This document shows positions 1 through 8,635 of a stretch of 44,152 bases of DNA, piece after piece; within the stretch, counting starts at the first letter, position 1; every line of letters begins with the position of its first letter. This DNA comes from Adhaeribacter rhizoryzae (GTDB taxonomy: Bacteria; Bacteroidota; Bacteroidia; Cytophagales; Hymenobacteraceae). The stretch spans positions 1 to 44,152 of the forward strand of contig NZ_VWSF01000035.1 of the NCBI RefSeq assembly GCF_008629685.1. The letters run 5' to 3'. The notes below the pieces were generated by a model. That model ran no database searches. It saw only the letters and a list, made by a program, of their open reading frames with translations, and was not told the origin of the DNA. A program made the translations under genes and the position numbers.

Positions 1-123
1 TGCGGTCTGCAACAAGCTGCTCAAACAAGCTTTTGCCATTGTAAAATCTGGTATTCCCTACCGCCCTGATTTTACTACTATTTCCGCCTAAGAAGCTTGA
101 CTTTTAACACAGTTCATGTTAAA
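1..123. repeat. 123-bp terminal inverted repeat (left copy)
   Basis: Bases 1-123 are the exact reverse complement of 44030-44152. Identity breaks at base 124. The repeat holds the 3' end of an IS110-like transposase gene plus 32 bases downstream. The simplest reading is that the contig was broken at two oppositely oriented copies of one insertion sequence, so the true element continues outside the window on both sides. Confidence 0.9.
2..91 (+). pseudogene. IS110-family transposase, C-terminal fragment cut by window edge
   Basis: The open frame from base 2 encodes 29 residues and then TAA at 89-91. It starts AVCNKLLKQAFAIVKSG and ends RPDFTTISA. A basic helix of the form KLLKxxxAIVKSGxPY near the end is typical of the C-terminus of IS110/IS1111-type transposases, which use a DEDD-type fold with a catalytic serine to move a circular element. 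Neither catalytic region is inside the window, so the family call rests only on this short tail. It is probably intact outside the window. Confidence 0.55.
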
Positions 124-325
124 TAAGAGTAATTTTCTGGGTTTTGTACTATTTAAGCAAAGGGAAAGAAGGCGACGCCTGGCGCCGGTACTTACAAGTG
201 TAGGTTTCAAACTAGAATTATGGAAAATTGAGAAAGATGTATCTATACTTTAATAGAAATGTGTATTGAAAAGTATTTTTCAAAATGGTAATTGCTACCT
301 AAATAGTATGGTGGTTTTGTAATTT

Positions 326-997
326 ATGGTAGGCAAGAAATATGTAATAGAACTGATTCCATTCCAAAGATGCTGCAAAATACTGTGGCTTCTTGTTTTA
401 CCTTTATTGGTAGTAGCCTGCCATAATACTAAATCTCTAGTTTTACTCGACGCTCAAGAAGGAGACGTTAAGCTCGAAGTTGACAGTATACTAAGTTGGC
501 CTGAAATGGCTCACTTCCCCATACGTGTCCGCTTAATCAATTATACTGATAAAAAAGTAGCCCTCGTCTTTGACTCAATTTCTAATAAATATGAGAACCA
601 GGTTAAAAACTTATTTATTACAAGTGGCAAAGACACTTTTACTTTAGGAGTCAGGATTTCTGGAATGCCCTTAGTCCTCAATGAAAGAACGGTTACTTCT
701 TTTAATTGCGAAGGATACTTTATATATGGGAAAGGGCACTTCGATTCATTTGATGAAATAGAATCTGTATTCAAGAATGGTAAACTGGTATACAAATTTG
801 ATGATAAAATTCTTCAACAAGATCATATTAGAGGAATGCTTATACAAGCAGACACCATTCTTATACCAACTATACTAGAAGCAAGCACTAATAAGGCATC
901 GTTAGTTGAAAGTTTTTTACCACGATCTTTTTGGACTCGGGAAGAAAAGCTCAAAAAGGAAGAAATACGTCACACAATAACAGATACAAAACATTAA
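326..997 (+). CDS. Putative lipoprotein of unknown function
   Basis: This is a 223-residue protein. A hydrophobic stretch at about residues 19-31 ends in the lipobox-like VVAC, with the acceptor cysteine at residue 32, so it is probably exported and lipid-anchored. The basic residues before the hydrophobic core (KK, RCCK) fit a signal peptide, although the n-region is longer than usual; a start closer to the core is possible. The mature part looks like beta-rich secreted material (alternating hydrophobic strands, NYTDKKVALVFDS) and has no motif I recognise. It stands alone between the left IS110 fragment and a dead IS630 element. The region is AT-rich compared with the transfer genes. Confidence 0.6.
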   Translation: MVGKKYVIELIPFQRCCKILWLLVLPLLVVACHNTKSLVLLDAQEGDVKLEVDSILSWPEMAHFPIRVRLINYTDKKVALVFDSISNKYENQVKNLFITSGKDTFTLGVRISGMPLVLNERTVTSFNCEGYFIYGKGHFDSFDEIESVFKNGKLVYKFDDKILQQDHIRGMLIQADTILIPTILEASTNKASLVESFLPRSFWTREEKLKKEEIRHTITDTKH

Positions 998-1014
998 AAG
1001 GCTTTTTAGCCTAA
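998..1014 (+). terminator. Weak hairpin after the lipoprotein gene
   Basis: AGGCT-TTTT-AGCCT forms a five-base-pair stem directly after the stop codon at 997. There is no good T-run after it, so it is at most a weak terminator. Confidence 0.3.
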
Positions 1015-1201
1015 CCGTTATGGCTTATAAGTTAAGTTATGATAAGTAGCGAAAAGAGTTATCTTTCTCGTCTTAAAACTCATTGCCCTTTAGGAAACAG
1101 AAGTAGGTTCACTGGTGAGAGCGGACACCTTTCTTTATCAGACGCAACTTTAATCTGATACCACTATGAAACGGATAGTGCGCTTAAGTTGTTAGAAGCT
1201 T

Positions 1202-2297
1202 ATGCGCAGGATAAACTATCAAGAAGCGATAAAGAAAACAGTAGCGGAGTTACAGGAGTTAGAGAAAGGGCAAAAGCAAGCACGCTTGCGGGACAGGGTC
1301 CGGTTTGTTCGTTACCTGAAAGCCGGTCAAGCCAATACGCAGCCCGAAGCAGGAGCCATGATTGGCCTGCAACGCCGCTACAGCCAGCAGTACGTTAGTC
1401 AAGGCCTATAGGGGCTTCTTTCTACCGGCTACAAAGGTGGCTGGGCCAAGCTCATACCAACTTACGGAATATTTTCCTGTTTAATGCAGGGATAATTTTG
1501 CTCTCTTTTCAATATTCTGATTCTACGAACAAGAAAGTAATAGGTAAGTTGGTATCAGTTCTCTTCAACAAGCCCGACTGCTACAGCGGCTAGACCAGGA
1601 TGATATTGCTACCCAAGGACAGCTACAACACTGGCTCCAGCAGGAGATGGGGGTTGTTTACTCGCAATCCGGTATATCGGTGCTGCTCTCGCGGCTGAAA
1701 GTAAAACTAAAGACGGGCCGGCCGGTAAACGTGCGCAAAGACCAGGTGGGAGAAGCAACTTTTAAAAAAACTTCTCTCAGCTAAAACAGCAGCGCGGGGA
1801 GGAGCAGCTTTATTTCACTGATGAAATGCGCTATGGTACCCGTACCCGCCGCCGCTGGACCAGGCAAGTACATTGGCCGGTATGTCCGGTGAAGCTGGGT
1901 TATGCGTGGGGCTACTTGTATGTAGCCATCTGCCCCTTCACTGTCGCACCTGGATAAGCAGTGCTTTGCTTATTTTCTGCAACAGCTCCAAGTTCATCTA
2001 CAGGAAAAAGGAATAGACCAAGCCCTCTTGATGGGGGATGGGGCAACGGCACATACCGCTCAGAATTGGTCAGAGCAGCAGGCTCTCCAATGGCAGAAGT
2101 TGCCTACCGCTTGTCCCGAGCTTAATCCGGCAGAACGTTTCTTTGAAGAACTAAGCGCTAAAACTAGCAATAGGGTCTTTGAAGATAAACAACAAGTAGA
2201 GGATTATTTGGCTAATCTCGTTCGCCAATATCAACAGCAACCGAACCGTATTAGTAGCCTTACCCTATTCAGCTACTTAAGCGCACAAACTAATTGA
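1202..2297 (+). pseudogene. IS630-family transposase, inactivated
   Basis: The pieces read together as one IS630/Tc1-type DDE transposase. There is an N-terminal helix-turn-helix part (from MRRINYQEAIKK), then GYKGGWAKL, then YFTDEMRYG with the first Asp, MGDGATAHTA with the second Asp, and PELNPAERFFEEL with the Glu. The gene is broken in at least four ways: an in-frame TAG at 1409-1411, a 102-bp insertion at 1454-1555, a -1 shift needed at the A7 run near 1761-1770 (which could be programmed, as in many IS630 elements), and a small deletion with frame change near 1940 where the stretch before SHLDKQCF is missing. The terminal inverted repeats of the element could not be placed with confidence. 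Confidence 0.8.
1454..1555. mobile_element. 102-bp MITE-like insertion inside the IS630 relic
   Basis: The insert begins ATACCAACTTAC (1454-1465) and ends with its exact reverse complement GTAAGTTGGTAT (1544-1555), giving 12-bp perfect terminal inverted repeats. Removing it (and one C, a possible target duplication) restores the transposase frame from GGWAKL to SSLQQARLLQRL. It encodes nothing. No second copy was seen in this window. Confidence 0.65.
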
Positions 2298-2333
2298 TAG
2301 TAGTATTATTAGAATTTTATAGAAAAGATAAAC

Positions 2334-2359
2334 CCGGAGATGCTTTTTAACCTCTCCGG
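2334..2359. terminator. Hairpin between IS630 relic and esterase gene
   Basis: CCGGAGA (2334-2340) pairs perfectly with TCTCCGG (2353-2359) around a T-rich loop. On the minus strand it is followed by GTTTATCTTTTC, so it could end transcription of the esterase gene, whose stop lies about 130 bases before it. Confidence 0.4.
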
Positions 2360-2486
2360 ATTATAATAATTTCTATGCTGATTAATCCGAATCTGAATCT
2401 CCCGAATGAGAAATTATATTTCTATTTAGGATAAACTGGTTAGAAAAATATTTAATTATTTAAGCACTTACAATCTTGCTAACTGC

Positions 2487-4151
2487 TTATTTTGATTTTT
2501 TATGCAGCTTATCTAATACTTGATACCGGCCACCGTTTTCCTCTGCTTTAGCGCCGCTGGTTACATCAAGTTGCATTACTTGTGCGGGCTTGCCTTTACT
2601 TAGAGCTGGCCAAACGGGTAAGCGCTGCCCATTGGGATTGTTGGTTTTAATAAAATTGGCGAAATAACTCTGCATGGTTTCCGATACTTTAAAATCTTCC
2701 GGTGTCCAGGCGTATACTTTATTGTAAGGCAGGTTGCCCATGGCATATTCTATTTCGGCGGCATGAACAGCTCCGCGGGCTTGCGGCATTTTTACGGCAT
2801 TCGGGGCATTTTCTTTTACTACACCACCAGCCAAACCGGCCGAGGCATTTCCCATCTCGGGCACCATAGCCGGACGTGGGCGGGAAAACAAATACCTGTA
2901 AACCGGTTTTCCACTGGTTTGGGCGTGCAAGTCCAGCCACTTCCAGGTACTATAGGCAAGAAAACGGTCGCTGGCCAGGTCGGTAGCCACCGGTACTACA
3001 TCTGCATCGGTTTTAACTTTGTAAACCGCTAATATTTCATCGGCATCACTGCCGTAAACCTTTTCAACGGCCTTTTTATAATTTTCTACGGTTGGGTTTT
3101 CGCGGCCCAGCAAAAACATATAAGTCATTTCCTCGGAGTTCCAGCCCGCCAGTAAAGGTACTTTGGCTTGTTCGCCAGCCGCGAATATTGCCGTTGGAGA
3201 TTTCGGGAAGAAATAGCCATCGATGGTTGCCGGGAATCCCGGAATACCTCTTTTTCCAGCCGCCTCCAGCAATTGCTGCGCGGGTAAAGCCCGTAGTGCT
3301 GCCAAAGAATTGGCACCAAGTTCCGCCGCAAAGCTGGTTCCTATTTTTTCTGCTTCGACCAAAGGAATTGGTTCAAGGCTAGAATTAATGGTGGCGCCAC
3401 TTTCGCCGATAGCCGCCCGAAACAAATTTTTAGATAACGGCGAGGCCATTTGGGCACTTACCGAAATAGAACCGGCCGATTCCCCAGCAATGGTTACTTT
3501 AGCAGGGTCGCCGCCAAAAGCCGCAATATTTTGTTTCACCCAACGTAAGGCTGCGGATTGGTCCAGATACCCGTAATTACCGGAAGCTTTATGCGGCGAT
3601 TCTTTTGTTAGTTCAGGGTGTGCTAAAAACCCAAACACGCCTAAGCGGTAATTAATTGTGATGGCCACAATGCCCCGTTTGGCCATACTTTCGCCGTCAT
3701 AGCGGGCTTCGGAGCCATCGCCGGCCACAAAGCCGCCGCCGTAAAAGTATACCAATACTGGCAGCCGTTCCTGAGCAGTTTTTGCGGGCGTCCAGACATT
3801 CAGGTACAAACAATCTTCGTTCATGCCATTCGACCGGAATCCCATATCGCCAAAAACGGGTAATTGCATGGCCCGTGGTCCGAATTGAGTTGCTTGGCGC
3901 ACGCCTTGCCAATTTTTAACCGGCTGGGGTTCGCGCCACCGCAACGCTCCTACTGGTGGCGCGGCAAACGGAATACCTTTGTAAGCCCGAATACCGCTCT
4001 TCTCGGTAGTACCGGCCAACAATCCGTTAGCTGTTTTTACCGGGCTAGCAGCCTGGCTGGTGCTTACATTTTTATTTTGGGCCTCAACGGTTAGTAAACT
4101 TACCTGGACGCTCAGGAAGAATAAAACACAAATCTTTTGTAGAAGTCGCAT
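2487..4151 (-). CDS. Secreted type-B carboxylesterase
   Basis: This 554-residue protein belongs to the alpha/beta-hydrolase carboxylesterase type B family (para-nitrobenzyl esterase and cholinesterase relatives), usually 500-570 residues. Residues 1-25 are a signal peptide ending VEAQ, so it acts outside the cytoplasm. Seen motifs: the family signature EDCLYLNVW (112-120), the oxyanion-hole GGGF (138-141), the nucleophile elbow GESAG with Ser225, a likely acid at GWNSEE (about 341), and a likely catalytic His in GAVHAAEIEY (about 460). It should hydrolyse carboxylic esters; the substrate cannot be told from sequence. It is transcribed divergently from a NUDIX-type regulator across a 102-bp gap holding a twin palindrome, so that regulator probably controls it. 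Confidence 0.9.
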   Translation of the reverse strand: MRLLQKICVLFFLSVQVSLLTVEAQNKNVSTSQAASPVKTANGLLAGTTEKSGIRAYKGIPFAAPPVGALRWREPQPVKNWQGVRQATQFGPRAMQLPVFGDMGFRSNGMNEDCLYLNVWTPAKTAQERLPVLVYFYGGGFVAGDGSEARYDGESMAKRGIVAITINYRLGVFGFLAHPELTKESPHKASGNYGYLDQSAALRWVKQNIAAFGGDPAKVTIAGESAGSISVSAQMASPLSKNLFRAAIGESGATINSSLEPIPLVEAEKIGTSFAAELGANSLAALRALPAQQLLEAAGKRGIPGFPATIDGYFFPKSPTAIFAAGEQAKVPLLAGWNSEEMTYMFLLGRENPTVENYKKAVEKVYGSDADEILAVYKVKTDADVVPVATDLASDRFLAYSTWKWLDLHAQTSGKPVYRYLFSRPRPAMVPEMGNASAGLAGGVVKENAPNAVKMPQARGAVHAAEIEYAMGNLPYNKVYAWTPEDFKVSETMQSYFANFIKTNNPNGQRLPVWPALSKGKPAQVMQLDVTSGAKAEENGGRYQVLDKLHKKSK

Positions 4152-4177
4152 GCCTTTTAGCTGGATTAAAGAATAAA

Positions 4178-4231
4178 TATGTTATTTTGACATAATGATA
4201 GTCATTAATATCATTATGTCAAAATAACATA
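4178..4231. promoter_or_regulatory. Twin palindromic operator between esterase and regulator
   Basis: Two 17-bp sites, TATGTTATTTTGACATA (4178-4194) and TATGTCAAAATAACATA (4215-4231), are exact reverse complements of each other, and each is itself a near-palindrome with TATGT/ACATA ends. They lie inside a larger perfect inverted repeat with 22-base arms (4179-4200 and 4209-4230). Position between two divergent genes suggests that the regulator encoded to the right binds both and controls both promoters. Confidence 0.75.
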
Positions 4232-4253
4232 ATAAAAATATTCTCGTTGCTTC

Positions 4254-5015
4254 ATGCCCGCAAAAGAAAAACAATCAATAGCCATAAAGGCAGCAGAACC
4301 AGCCTACTTGCCGCAACTTACCCTCGATTGCATTGTGCTGGGCTTTCACCAGGATCAGTTGCGGGTATTATTATTGCGCTGGAAAGGCACCCAGGAATGG
4401 AGTCTGCCCGGCGGGCCCATTCAACAATCCGAATCAGTTAATGCGGCGGCCTACCGGATATTAAAAGAACGGACCGGCCTGGACCAGATTTATCTCCAGC
4501 AATTTCAGGTGTTCGGAGATTTGGTGCGATATAATTTGCCGGAAATTAAAACCAAACTGCAGCATCTGATAAATCCGGAACTTTGGTATAACCGGGCGGT
4601 TTCGATTGGCTATTATGCTTTGGTAGAATATTCGAAAGTGAATCCTACGCCCGATTTATTTACCGATGAATGCCAGTGGTGGGAAATAAAAGAAATTCCG
4701 AACCTGCTATTTGACCATAATCAGATAGTTGAAGCCGCCTTACAGGCCCTGCGCCAGCAAATAAATTGGCAACCCATTGGTTTAAATTTACTGCCCGAAC
4801 AATTTACCATGCCCGAACTGCAACGATTGTACGAAGCTATCTTAAACCGACCGCTAGACCCCCGCAACTTTCACCGAAAAATATTAAGTCTAAACATTTT
4901 AGAACGCTTTCCGGAACGCCGGAAAGGTGGCGCTTTTAAATCGCCGTATTTATACCGGTTTAACCAAGAAAAATACGAAGCCGTATTACAGGAAGGCAAC
5001 TTGTCCTTTTTATAA
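4254..5015 (+). CDS. NUDIX-domain transcriptional regulator (NrtR/AraR-like)
   Basis: This 253-residue protein has an N-terminal NUDIX fold (about 20-160) and a C-terminal winged-helix domain (about 175-250, with LYEAILNRPLDPRNFHRKIL). This is the architecture of NrtR-type regulators, which bind a small ligand with the NUDIX part and DNA with the other. The NUDIX box is visible from GGPIQQSE (53-60) to RILKERTGL, but two of the usual catalytic glutamates are replaced (REUxEE reads RILKER), so it probably senses rather than hydrolyses. Relatives in Bacteroidetes control sugar or NAD genes. Here the neighbour is a carboxylesterase, so an esterase product may be the ligand (inference). The next ATG or GTG frames give no better start. 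Confidence 0.8.
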   Translation: MPAKEKQSIAIKAAEPAYLPQLTLDCIVLGFHQDQLRVLLLRWKGTQEWSLPGGPIQQSESVNAAAYRILKERTGLDQIYLQQFQVFGDLVRYNLPEIKTKLQHLINPELWYNRAVSIGYYALVEYSKVNPTPDLFTDECQWWEIKEIPNLLFDHNQIVEAALQALRQQINWQPIGLNLLPEQFTMPELQRLYEAILNRPLDPRNFHRKILSLNILERFPERRKGGAFKSPYLYRFNQEKYEAVLQEGNLSFL

Positions 5016-5167
5016 CTACTAGGTTTACCGGAAGCTACAGTAATTTATATTTTTTAGGTTATCAATATTAAGGTATTGGTGCAGGTAGCCAGTTAAACCG
5101 TAATGAAATTTTCCACCATGAAATACGGTAAACTCCTGAAATAGCTTTACATCAATTATGTAAAGCA

Positions 5168-5548
5168 ATGAATAAAAGGAAATTAAAAGAAAACGTAAAA
5201 GAAGCATTTTCGTCTTTAAAGAAAAGAAAGGTTGTCGAAGAAATTCGCTCTGGTATGTTAAGTATTAAGCAATCTACCAAGCAATACCAGCTTTCGGTAT
5301 CCAACTTACAAGCTTGGCATCGTTGGTACTATAGAACCAGGCTGTTAAAGTATTATCGACCCAAATCAGCTTTTCTCAAGAAGCCATCCCAGATAACAGT
5401 TGAACAATTAAAGCAAGAACTAGCCCAAGCGCAGCTAGCGCAAGTAAAGCTCCAGCATACCGCCTTAGAGACGATGATTTCGGTGGCTGAAAAGCAGCTA
5501 AATATTGAAATCAGAAAAAAGTATGGTTCCAAACGGTCCAGAAGTTAA
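5168..5548 (+). CDS. IS3-family transposase OrfA
   Basis: This is a 126-residue OrfA. It has a basic N-terminal helix-turn-helix region (residues 15-50, VVEEIRSGMLSIKQSTKQYQ) for binding the IS ends, followed by a leucine-rich coiled coil (about 75-110, EQLKQELAQAQLAQVKLQ) for multimer formation. It ends in KKYGSKRSRS just after the slippery run at 5515-5521. In IS3 elements OrfA alone regulates transposition and OrfAB is the transposase. Confidence 0.85.
   Translation: MNKRKLKENVKEAFSSLKKRKVVEEIRSGMLSIKQSTKQYQLSVSNLQAWHRWYYRTRLLKYYRPKSAFLKKPSQITVEQLKQELAQAQLAQVKLQHTALETMISVAEKQLNIEIRKKYGSKRSRS
5515..5521 (+). promoter_or_regulatory. Programmed -1 frameshift site A AAA AAG
   Basis: In the orfA frame the codons are AGA AAA AAG. 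Slipping back one base at the six-A run followed by G moves translation into the orfB frame, which is open from here (VWFQTVQKLNTQYPLIGLGK, then CGLFGKSRQAYY). This is the classical IS3 arrangement for making the OrfAB fusion. Confidence 0.8.
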
Positions 5549-5580
5549 ACACCCAATATCCCTTAATTGGCTTAGGGAAA

Positions 5581-6444
5581 TTGTGCGGGCTGTTTGGAAA
5601 ATCAAGGCAAGCTTACTACCAGCAGTTATGCCAGCAAGAGAAGAATGACAAACAACAGATGCTTATTCTAGCACAAGTCATAAAAATCCGCCAGCAATTA
5701 CCCGGTGTGGGTACAGGCAAGTTGCATCATCTGCTCACGGACTTCTTAGCCGAGCAGCAGATAAAGCTAGGACGAGATAAGCTTTACGACTTGCTGCGGG
5801 AAAATCATTTACTGCGCTCTAAGCGGCGTAGACGGGCAAAAACAACCAACTCGCAGCATCCTTTTTACAAGTATGCCAATCTCATCAAGGAACTGCCCGT
5901 TAGCTATCCCAATCAGTTATGGGTAAGTGATATTACTTACATCCGAACCGGTAATGATTTTAGCTACTTAAGTTTAATCACGGATGCTTATTCCCACCAG
6001 ATTATGGGTTGGGCATTAGATACAACCTTACAGACCAAAGGGCCACTGACAACCTGGCAGATGGCCGTTAAGAGTTTACAAAAGGGAAAAGAAAGCTTAA
6101 TTCATCATTCGGACCGGGGTATTCAGTATTGCTCTAAAGAATACATTCAACTCCTCTGTACCAATAACATCTGCATTAGTATGACCAATCAGGGAGAGCC
6201 AGGCGAAAATGCTTTGGCTGAAAGGATAAACAGAACCATTAAAGATGAATTTAACTGCCGAGCCTTTCTCTCCTTTGACTTGGCAAAGGCGGCTATTACC
6301 AAATCCATTCTGGCTTATAATCAGCTGCGACCTCATGCTTCCTGTGATTATTTAAAGCCTGCTCAGGCTCACCAGCAGGATGGCCCACTTAAAAAGCGCT
6401 GGCGAAAATATGAAAAGAAAACCTTACCAATACCAACCAGTTAA
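5581..6444 (+). CDS. IS3-family transposase OrfB (DDE integrase core)
   Basis: The listed 287 residues carry the whole rve-type integrase core. The catalytic triad is D117 (WVSDITY), D178 (HHSDRG) and E214 (ENALAERINR), giving the D-x35-E spacing of the family. The first residues are an HTH_21-like region. The frame stays open upstream to 5521, so the protein is more likely made as an OrfAB fusion through the frameshift site than from the TTG at 5581. It acts on the ends of its own element. Confidence 0.88.
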   Translation: MCGLFGKSRQAYYQQLCQQEKNDKQQMLILAQVIKIRQQLPGVGTGKLHHLLTDFLAEQQIKLGRDKLYDLLRENHLLRSKRRRRAKTTNSQHPFYKYANLIKELPVSYPNQLWVSDITYIRTGNDFSYLSLITDAYSHQIMGWALDTTLQTKGPLTTWQMAVKSLQKGKESLIHHSDRGIQYCSKEYIQLLCTNNICISMTNQGEPGENALAERINRTIKDEFNCRAFLSFDLAKAAITKSILAYNQLRPHASCDYLKPAQAHQQDGPLKKRWRKYEKKTLPIPTS

Positions 6445-6646
6445 GCAAGAATGTAAATAGAACTTTAACCGTTTAACCTGTAAACCTATTTTAGGAACCT
6501 ACCGTTTCAGGACCTTTTTAGCATCAGTCTCCGATAAATTAAAGAAAGAACCGCTCGGTAAAAAAGCCTATTATAATTTCTTTTGTTGGTTGTTGGTGAA
6601 TATAAGCAATCGGTTCTTCCTTTAAAGATAAATCTAGGATACAAAA

Positions 6647-7207
6647 TCAATCTACTTTCAAAGGTGGACCTACCACTTCCATTTCATGGTCTGAAAATAT
6701 TTTGGCAATCTGTTCTTTCGTTGGTTCTCCTACGAATGCGGCCATCGTCACAAAAAACTCCTCCAACTTCCCAGCTGGTTGAACAATGACATTCATCTTA
6801 GCTTGCTCGCTTATCTGAGTCCAGGCATGCGGCACTTTCCGAGGCAGAAAAATAGTATCGCCGGCTTTCAGGCGGTATTTGTCCATCCCTACTTGGAAAT
6901 AATATTCGCCTTCGATTATTTTAAATATTTCATCCTGAGCAGGATGGATATGCAAAGGGGTACCTCGTTTGGGTGACAATCCTGTTTGTTCAAAGATGGC
7001 TAAGTCACCGTTGGTATCCTTACCAGATACTTTAACGTCCAGAATATTGGAATTTACCCCTTTCAGCTTTATGTGGCCTTGGCCTCTGCCTTCGCCGGCA
7101 CTAACCTTAAACCCTTTATCAACTCTTAAGTTATGCCATTCCATTTTCCTAAACCCACTCAGCGGTATAGTGACTAGACAAGAGAGTAAAAAATTAGCTC
7201 TTTTCAT
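6647..7207 (-). CDS. Cupin-domain protein
   Basis: This 186-residue protein has a single cupin barrel. Motif 1 reads TPLHIHPAQDEIFKIIEGEYYF (His, His, Glu metal ligands) and motif 2 reads GDTIFLPRKVPHAW (His). The spacing is that of quercetinase-like and other small metal cupins. An N-terminal hydrophobic run (MKRANFLLSCLVTIPLSG) looks like a short signal peptide, so it may be exported; an internal start at MEWHNLR would give a cytoplasmic form. No neighbour points to a substrate. A gene of its own, transcribed away from the IS3 element. Confidence 0.8.
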   Translation of the reverse strand: MKRANFLLSCLVTIPLSGFRKMEWHNLRVDKGFKVSAGEGRGQGHIKLKGVNSNILDVKVSGKDTNGDLAIFEQTGLSPKRGTPLHIHPAQDEIFKIIEGEYYFQVGMDKYRLKAGDTIFLPRKVPHAWTQISEQAKMNVIVQPAGKLEEFFVTMAAFVGEPTKEQIAKIFSDHEMEVVGPPLKVD

Positions 7208-7653
7208 AGGGGCTCTAGTTTAATAGTTAAAAAGCGCACTTACATTCCTGAATTTACCATTTTATCTTTTATAAATACAAAAATTTAACAAAAGCCTTTA
7301 AAGCTCCTTATCAAAAATAAGGTAGCAAAACCTTTCTTATAACACATCTTATGTAAAGCAGACCTAGTATCCTCACTAATAAATGTATCCATTTACTACC
7401 TGGTGGAGGTAGTTGTAAAAGGAAAATTACAAATCATAAATTCACCATTAAAATTCGTAAGAGCCAGGTATTTCTGCTACCCGCACCACTTGTCAAATTT
7501 TTCTAGGAAATATTCAATATAATTACAAATTTCCAGTAGAGTTATAAATCATAAACGCAGATTTAAGTAAAGTCTTAAAAACCCCATTATTTTTTTAGGA
7601 AAGCTTACCGCACAACATAATTTGGTTACTGCACAGCATTTCCTAACTATTCT

Positions 7654-7863
7654 TCATTTATTTAATAGCCATCTACCAGCTAGAACAGGAGAATTCTGTT
7701 TCTTCCGCTTTTCTACCTTTACTTCTGATTTACCTTTATATATTTTGCCCTTTTCCAGGTCAACCTTATATTCTGCTTCAGGGTCAAAGCTAAAACAGTA
7801 TCTAGTTTTGGGATTATAAATTTTACATGATGCAGGAAAGGTTCTTAAAACTGTCGTTGACAC
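7654..7863 (-). CDS. Doubtful 69-residue ORF
   Basis: The frame encodes a lysine-rich small protein (CFSFDPEAEYKVDLEKGKIYKG and more). Codon choice looks Bacteroidota-like and composition is protein-like, but there is no clear ribosome binding site and no family I recognise. It may be a gene remnant. Confidence 0.25.
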   Translation of the reverse strand: MSTTVLRTFPASCKIYNPKTRYCFSFDPEAEYKVDLEKGKIYKGKSEVKVEKRKKQNSPVLAGRWLLNK

Positions 7864-7940
7864 AAGGGTCTAGGAATCGTAGTGGCGGTTCAATGCCGGA
7901 CTGGTGAGCGCCGGACTCGCAAAAGCGATTTAGCTTACCT

Positions 7941-8077
7941 GTAATATTATGTAATAAACAATAAAGTAATATTCGTAATAAAATAATATTAGTAATATAA
8001 ATAGGTAAGTAATAAAGTAATATTATAAAAAAGCTACAATTGTTGTATGGGTTCTCTTTTCTTCCCTTTTGTAATAT
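7941..8077 (+). repeat. GTAATA repeat block 1
   Basis: Eight copies of GTAATA, all in the same orientation, start at 7941, 7951, 7966, 7975, 7992, 8009, 8017 and 8072. By hand estimate fewer than one is expected in DNA this AT-rich. The same hexamer is concentrated at the parA operon, at 10.2-10.8 kb and at 39.1 kb. Confidence 0.75.
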
Positions 8078-8141
8078 TCTTTTGTCGGCACCCGGCTTAG
8101 GGTATTTGGGATTGTTTGAATAAAAGGTTTAGCCATATAAG
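8042..8141 (+). repeat. 100-bp dispersed module, copy A
   Basis: It is about 75-80 percent identical by eye to 39282-39380. The best conserved core is TTCTCTTTTCTTCCCTTTTG, followed by GGCACCC and GCTTA. In both places it lies immediately after a GTAATA block. It does not encode a protein. Confidence 0.7.
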
Positions 8142-8236
8142 TAGAGGTATGAAAAATTGTTCTGCTAAAGCCTTGGTATTAGAAATCGAACTTAGAAATT
8201 GTAAGCAGGAAACTTATTACTGAATTCCTCTTTCTT

Positions 8237-8287
8237 AAAAGTAGGGTTTATCTGTAAATCGTGGCATTCGTACCATTCCCTACTTTT
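8237..8287. promoter_or_regulatory. 10-bp perfect stem upstream of a small gene
   Basis: AAAAGTAGGG (8237-8246) and CCCTACTTTT (8278-8287) are perfect inverted repeats with a 31-base loop, 50 bases before the 8337 start. It could be an RNA stem, an attenuator or an operator. Confidence 0.4.
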
Positions 8288-8336
8288 ATAATTAATACCA
8301 GTAGAACTATTCGAATGAGGGCCGGGTTCTAAACTT

Positions 8337-8627
8337 ATGGACAAGTTTGAAGCGTATGTTCTACCTTACTTAGTAAATAGCTATTTTAGGTATTTGGCTG
8401 ATGGGGAGGCCAAGTCGATGTCAGTAGAATATTTTCAGAAAAGCTTTACCAGCATAGCAGCTACGGAGCTGATCAATAGCGGGCAACGCTACTTCTATTA
8501 CCAGAATAAGGAAACCCTGGAATTAGTGATGCGCTTCCGAATTTCTCAGGCAGGAGGTTTGTCGGCTACGATGATGCGCTTTAGTGACTTTGAAAAACAA
8601 TTCTGCCATAAAACTGACAAGAAATAA
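8337..8627 (+). CDS. Hypothetical 96-residue protein
   Basis: A compact, soluble, charged protein without signal peptide or membrane segment. It opens MDKFEAYVLPYL and contains ELINSGQRYFYYQNKETLELVMRF. I do not recognise the family. It converges with the DUF3800-like gene, the two stops being only 8 bases apart. No clear ribosome binding site precedes the ATG, but Bacteroidota often lack one. Confidence 0.5.
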   Translation: MDKFEAYVLPYLVNSYFRYLADGEAKSMSVEYFQKSFTSIAATELINSGQRYFYYQNKETLELVMRFRISQAGGLSATMMRFSDFEKQFCHKTDKK

Positions 8628-8635
8628 CAACTTAA

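Larger units (their letters stand above)
5168..6444 (+). mobile_element. IS3-family insertion sequence (coding part)
   Basis: Two overlapping reading phases, orfA (5168-5548) and orfB (from 5521 by frameshift, ATG-less until later), form a complete IS3-type transposase. No frameshift or stop damages either half, so the element may be active. The ends should lie within about 5016-5167 and 6445-6520, but I could not fix the terminal inverted repeats by eye. It separates the esterase/regulator pair from the cupin gene. Confidence 0.8.
7208..8336. other. Long largely non-coding stretch
   Basis: More than 1.1 kb without a convincing gene. It holds one weak minus-strand frame (7654-7863), a CCGG-rich patch with GCCGGACT twice (about 7890-7920), a GTAATA repeat block (7941-8077), a 100-bp module also found at 39282-39380, a 25-codon micro-ORF at 8149-8223 with a purine-rich leader, and a 10-bp stem at 8237-8287. 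The first 400 bases show nothing but AT-rich sequence. Confidence 0.6.
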
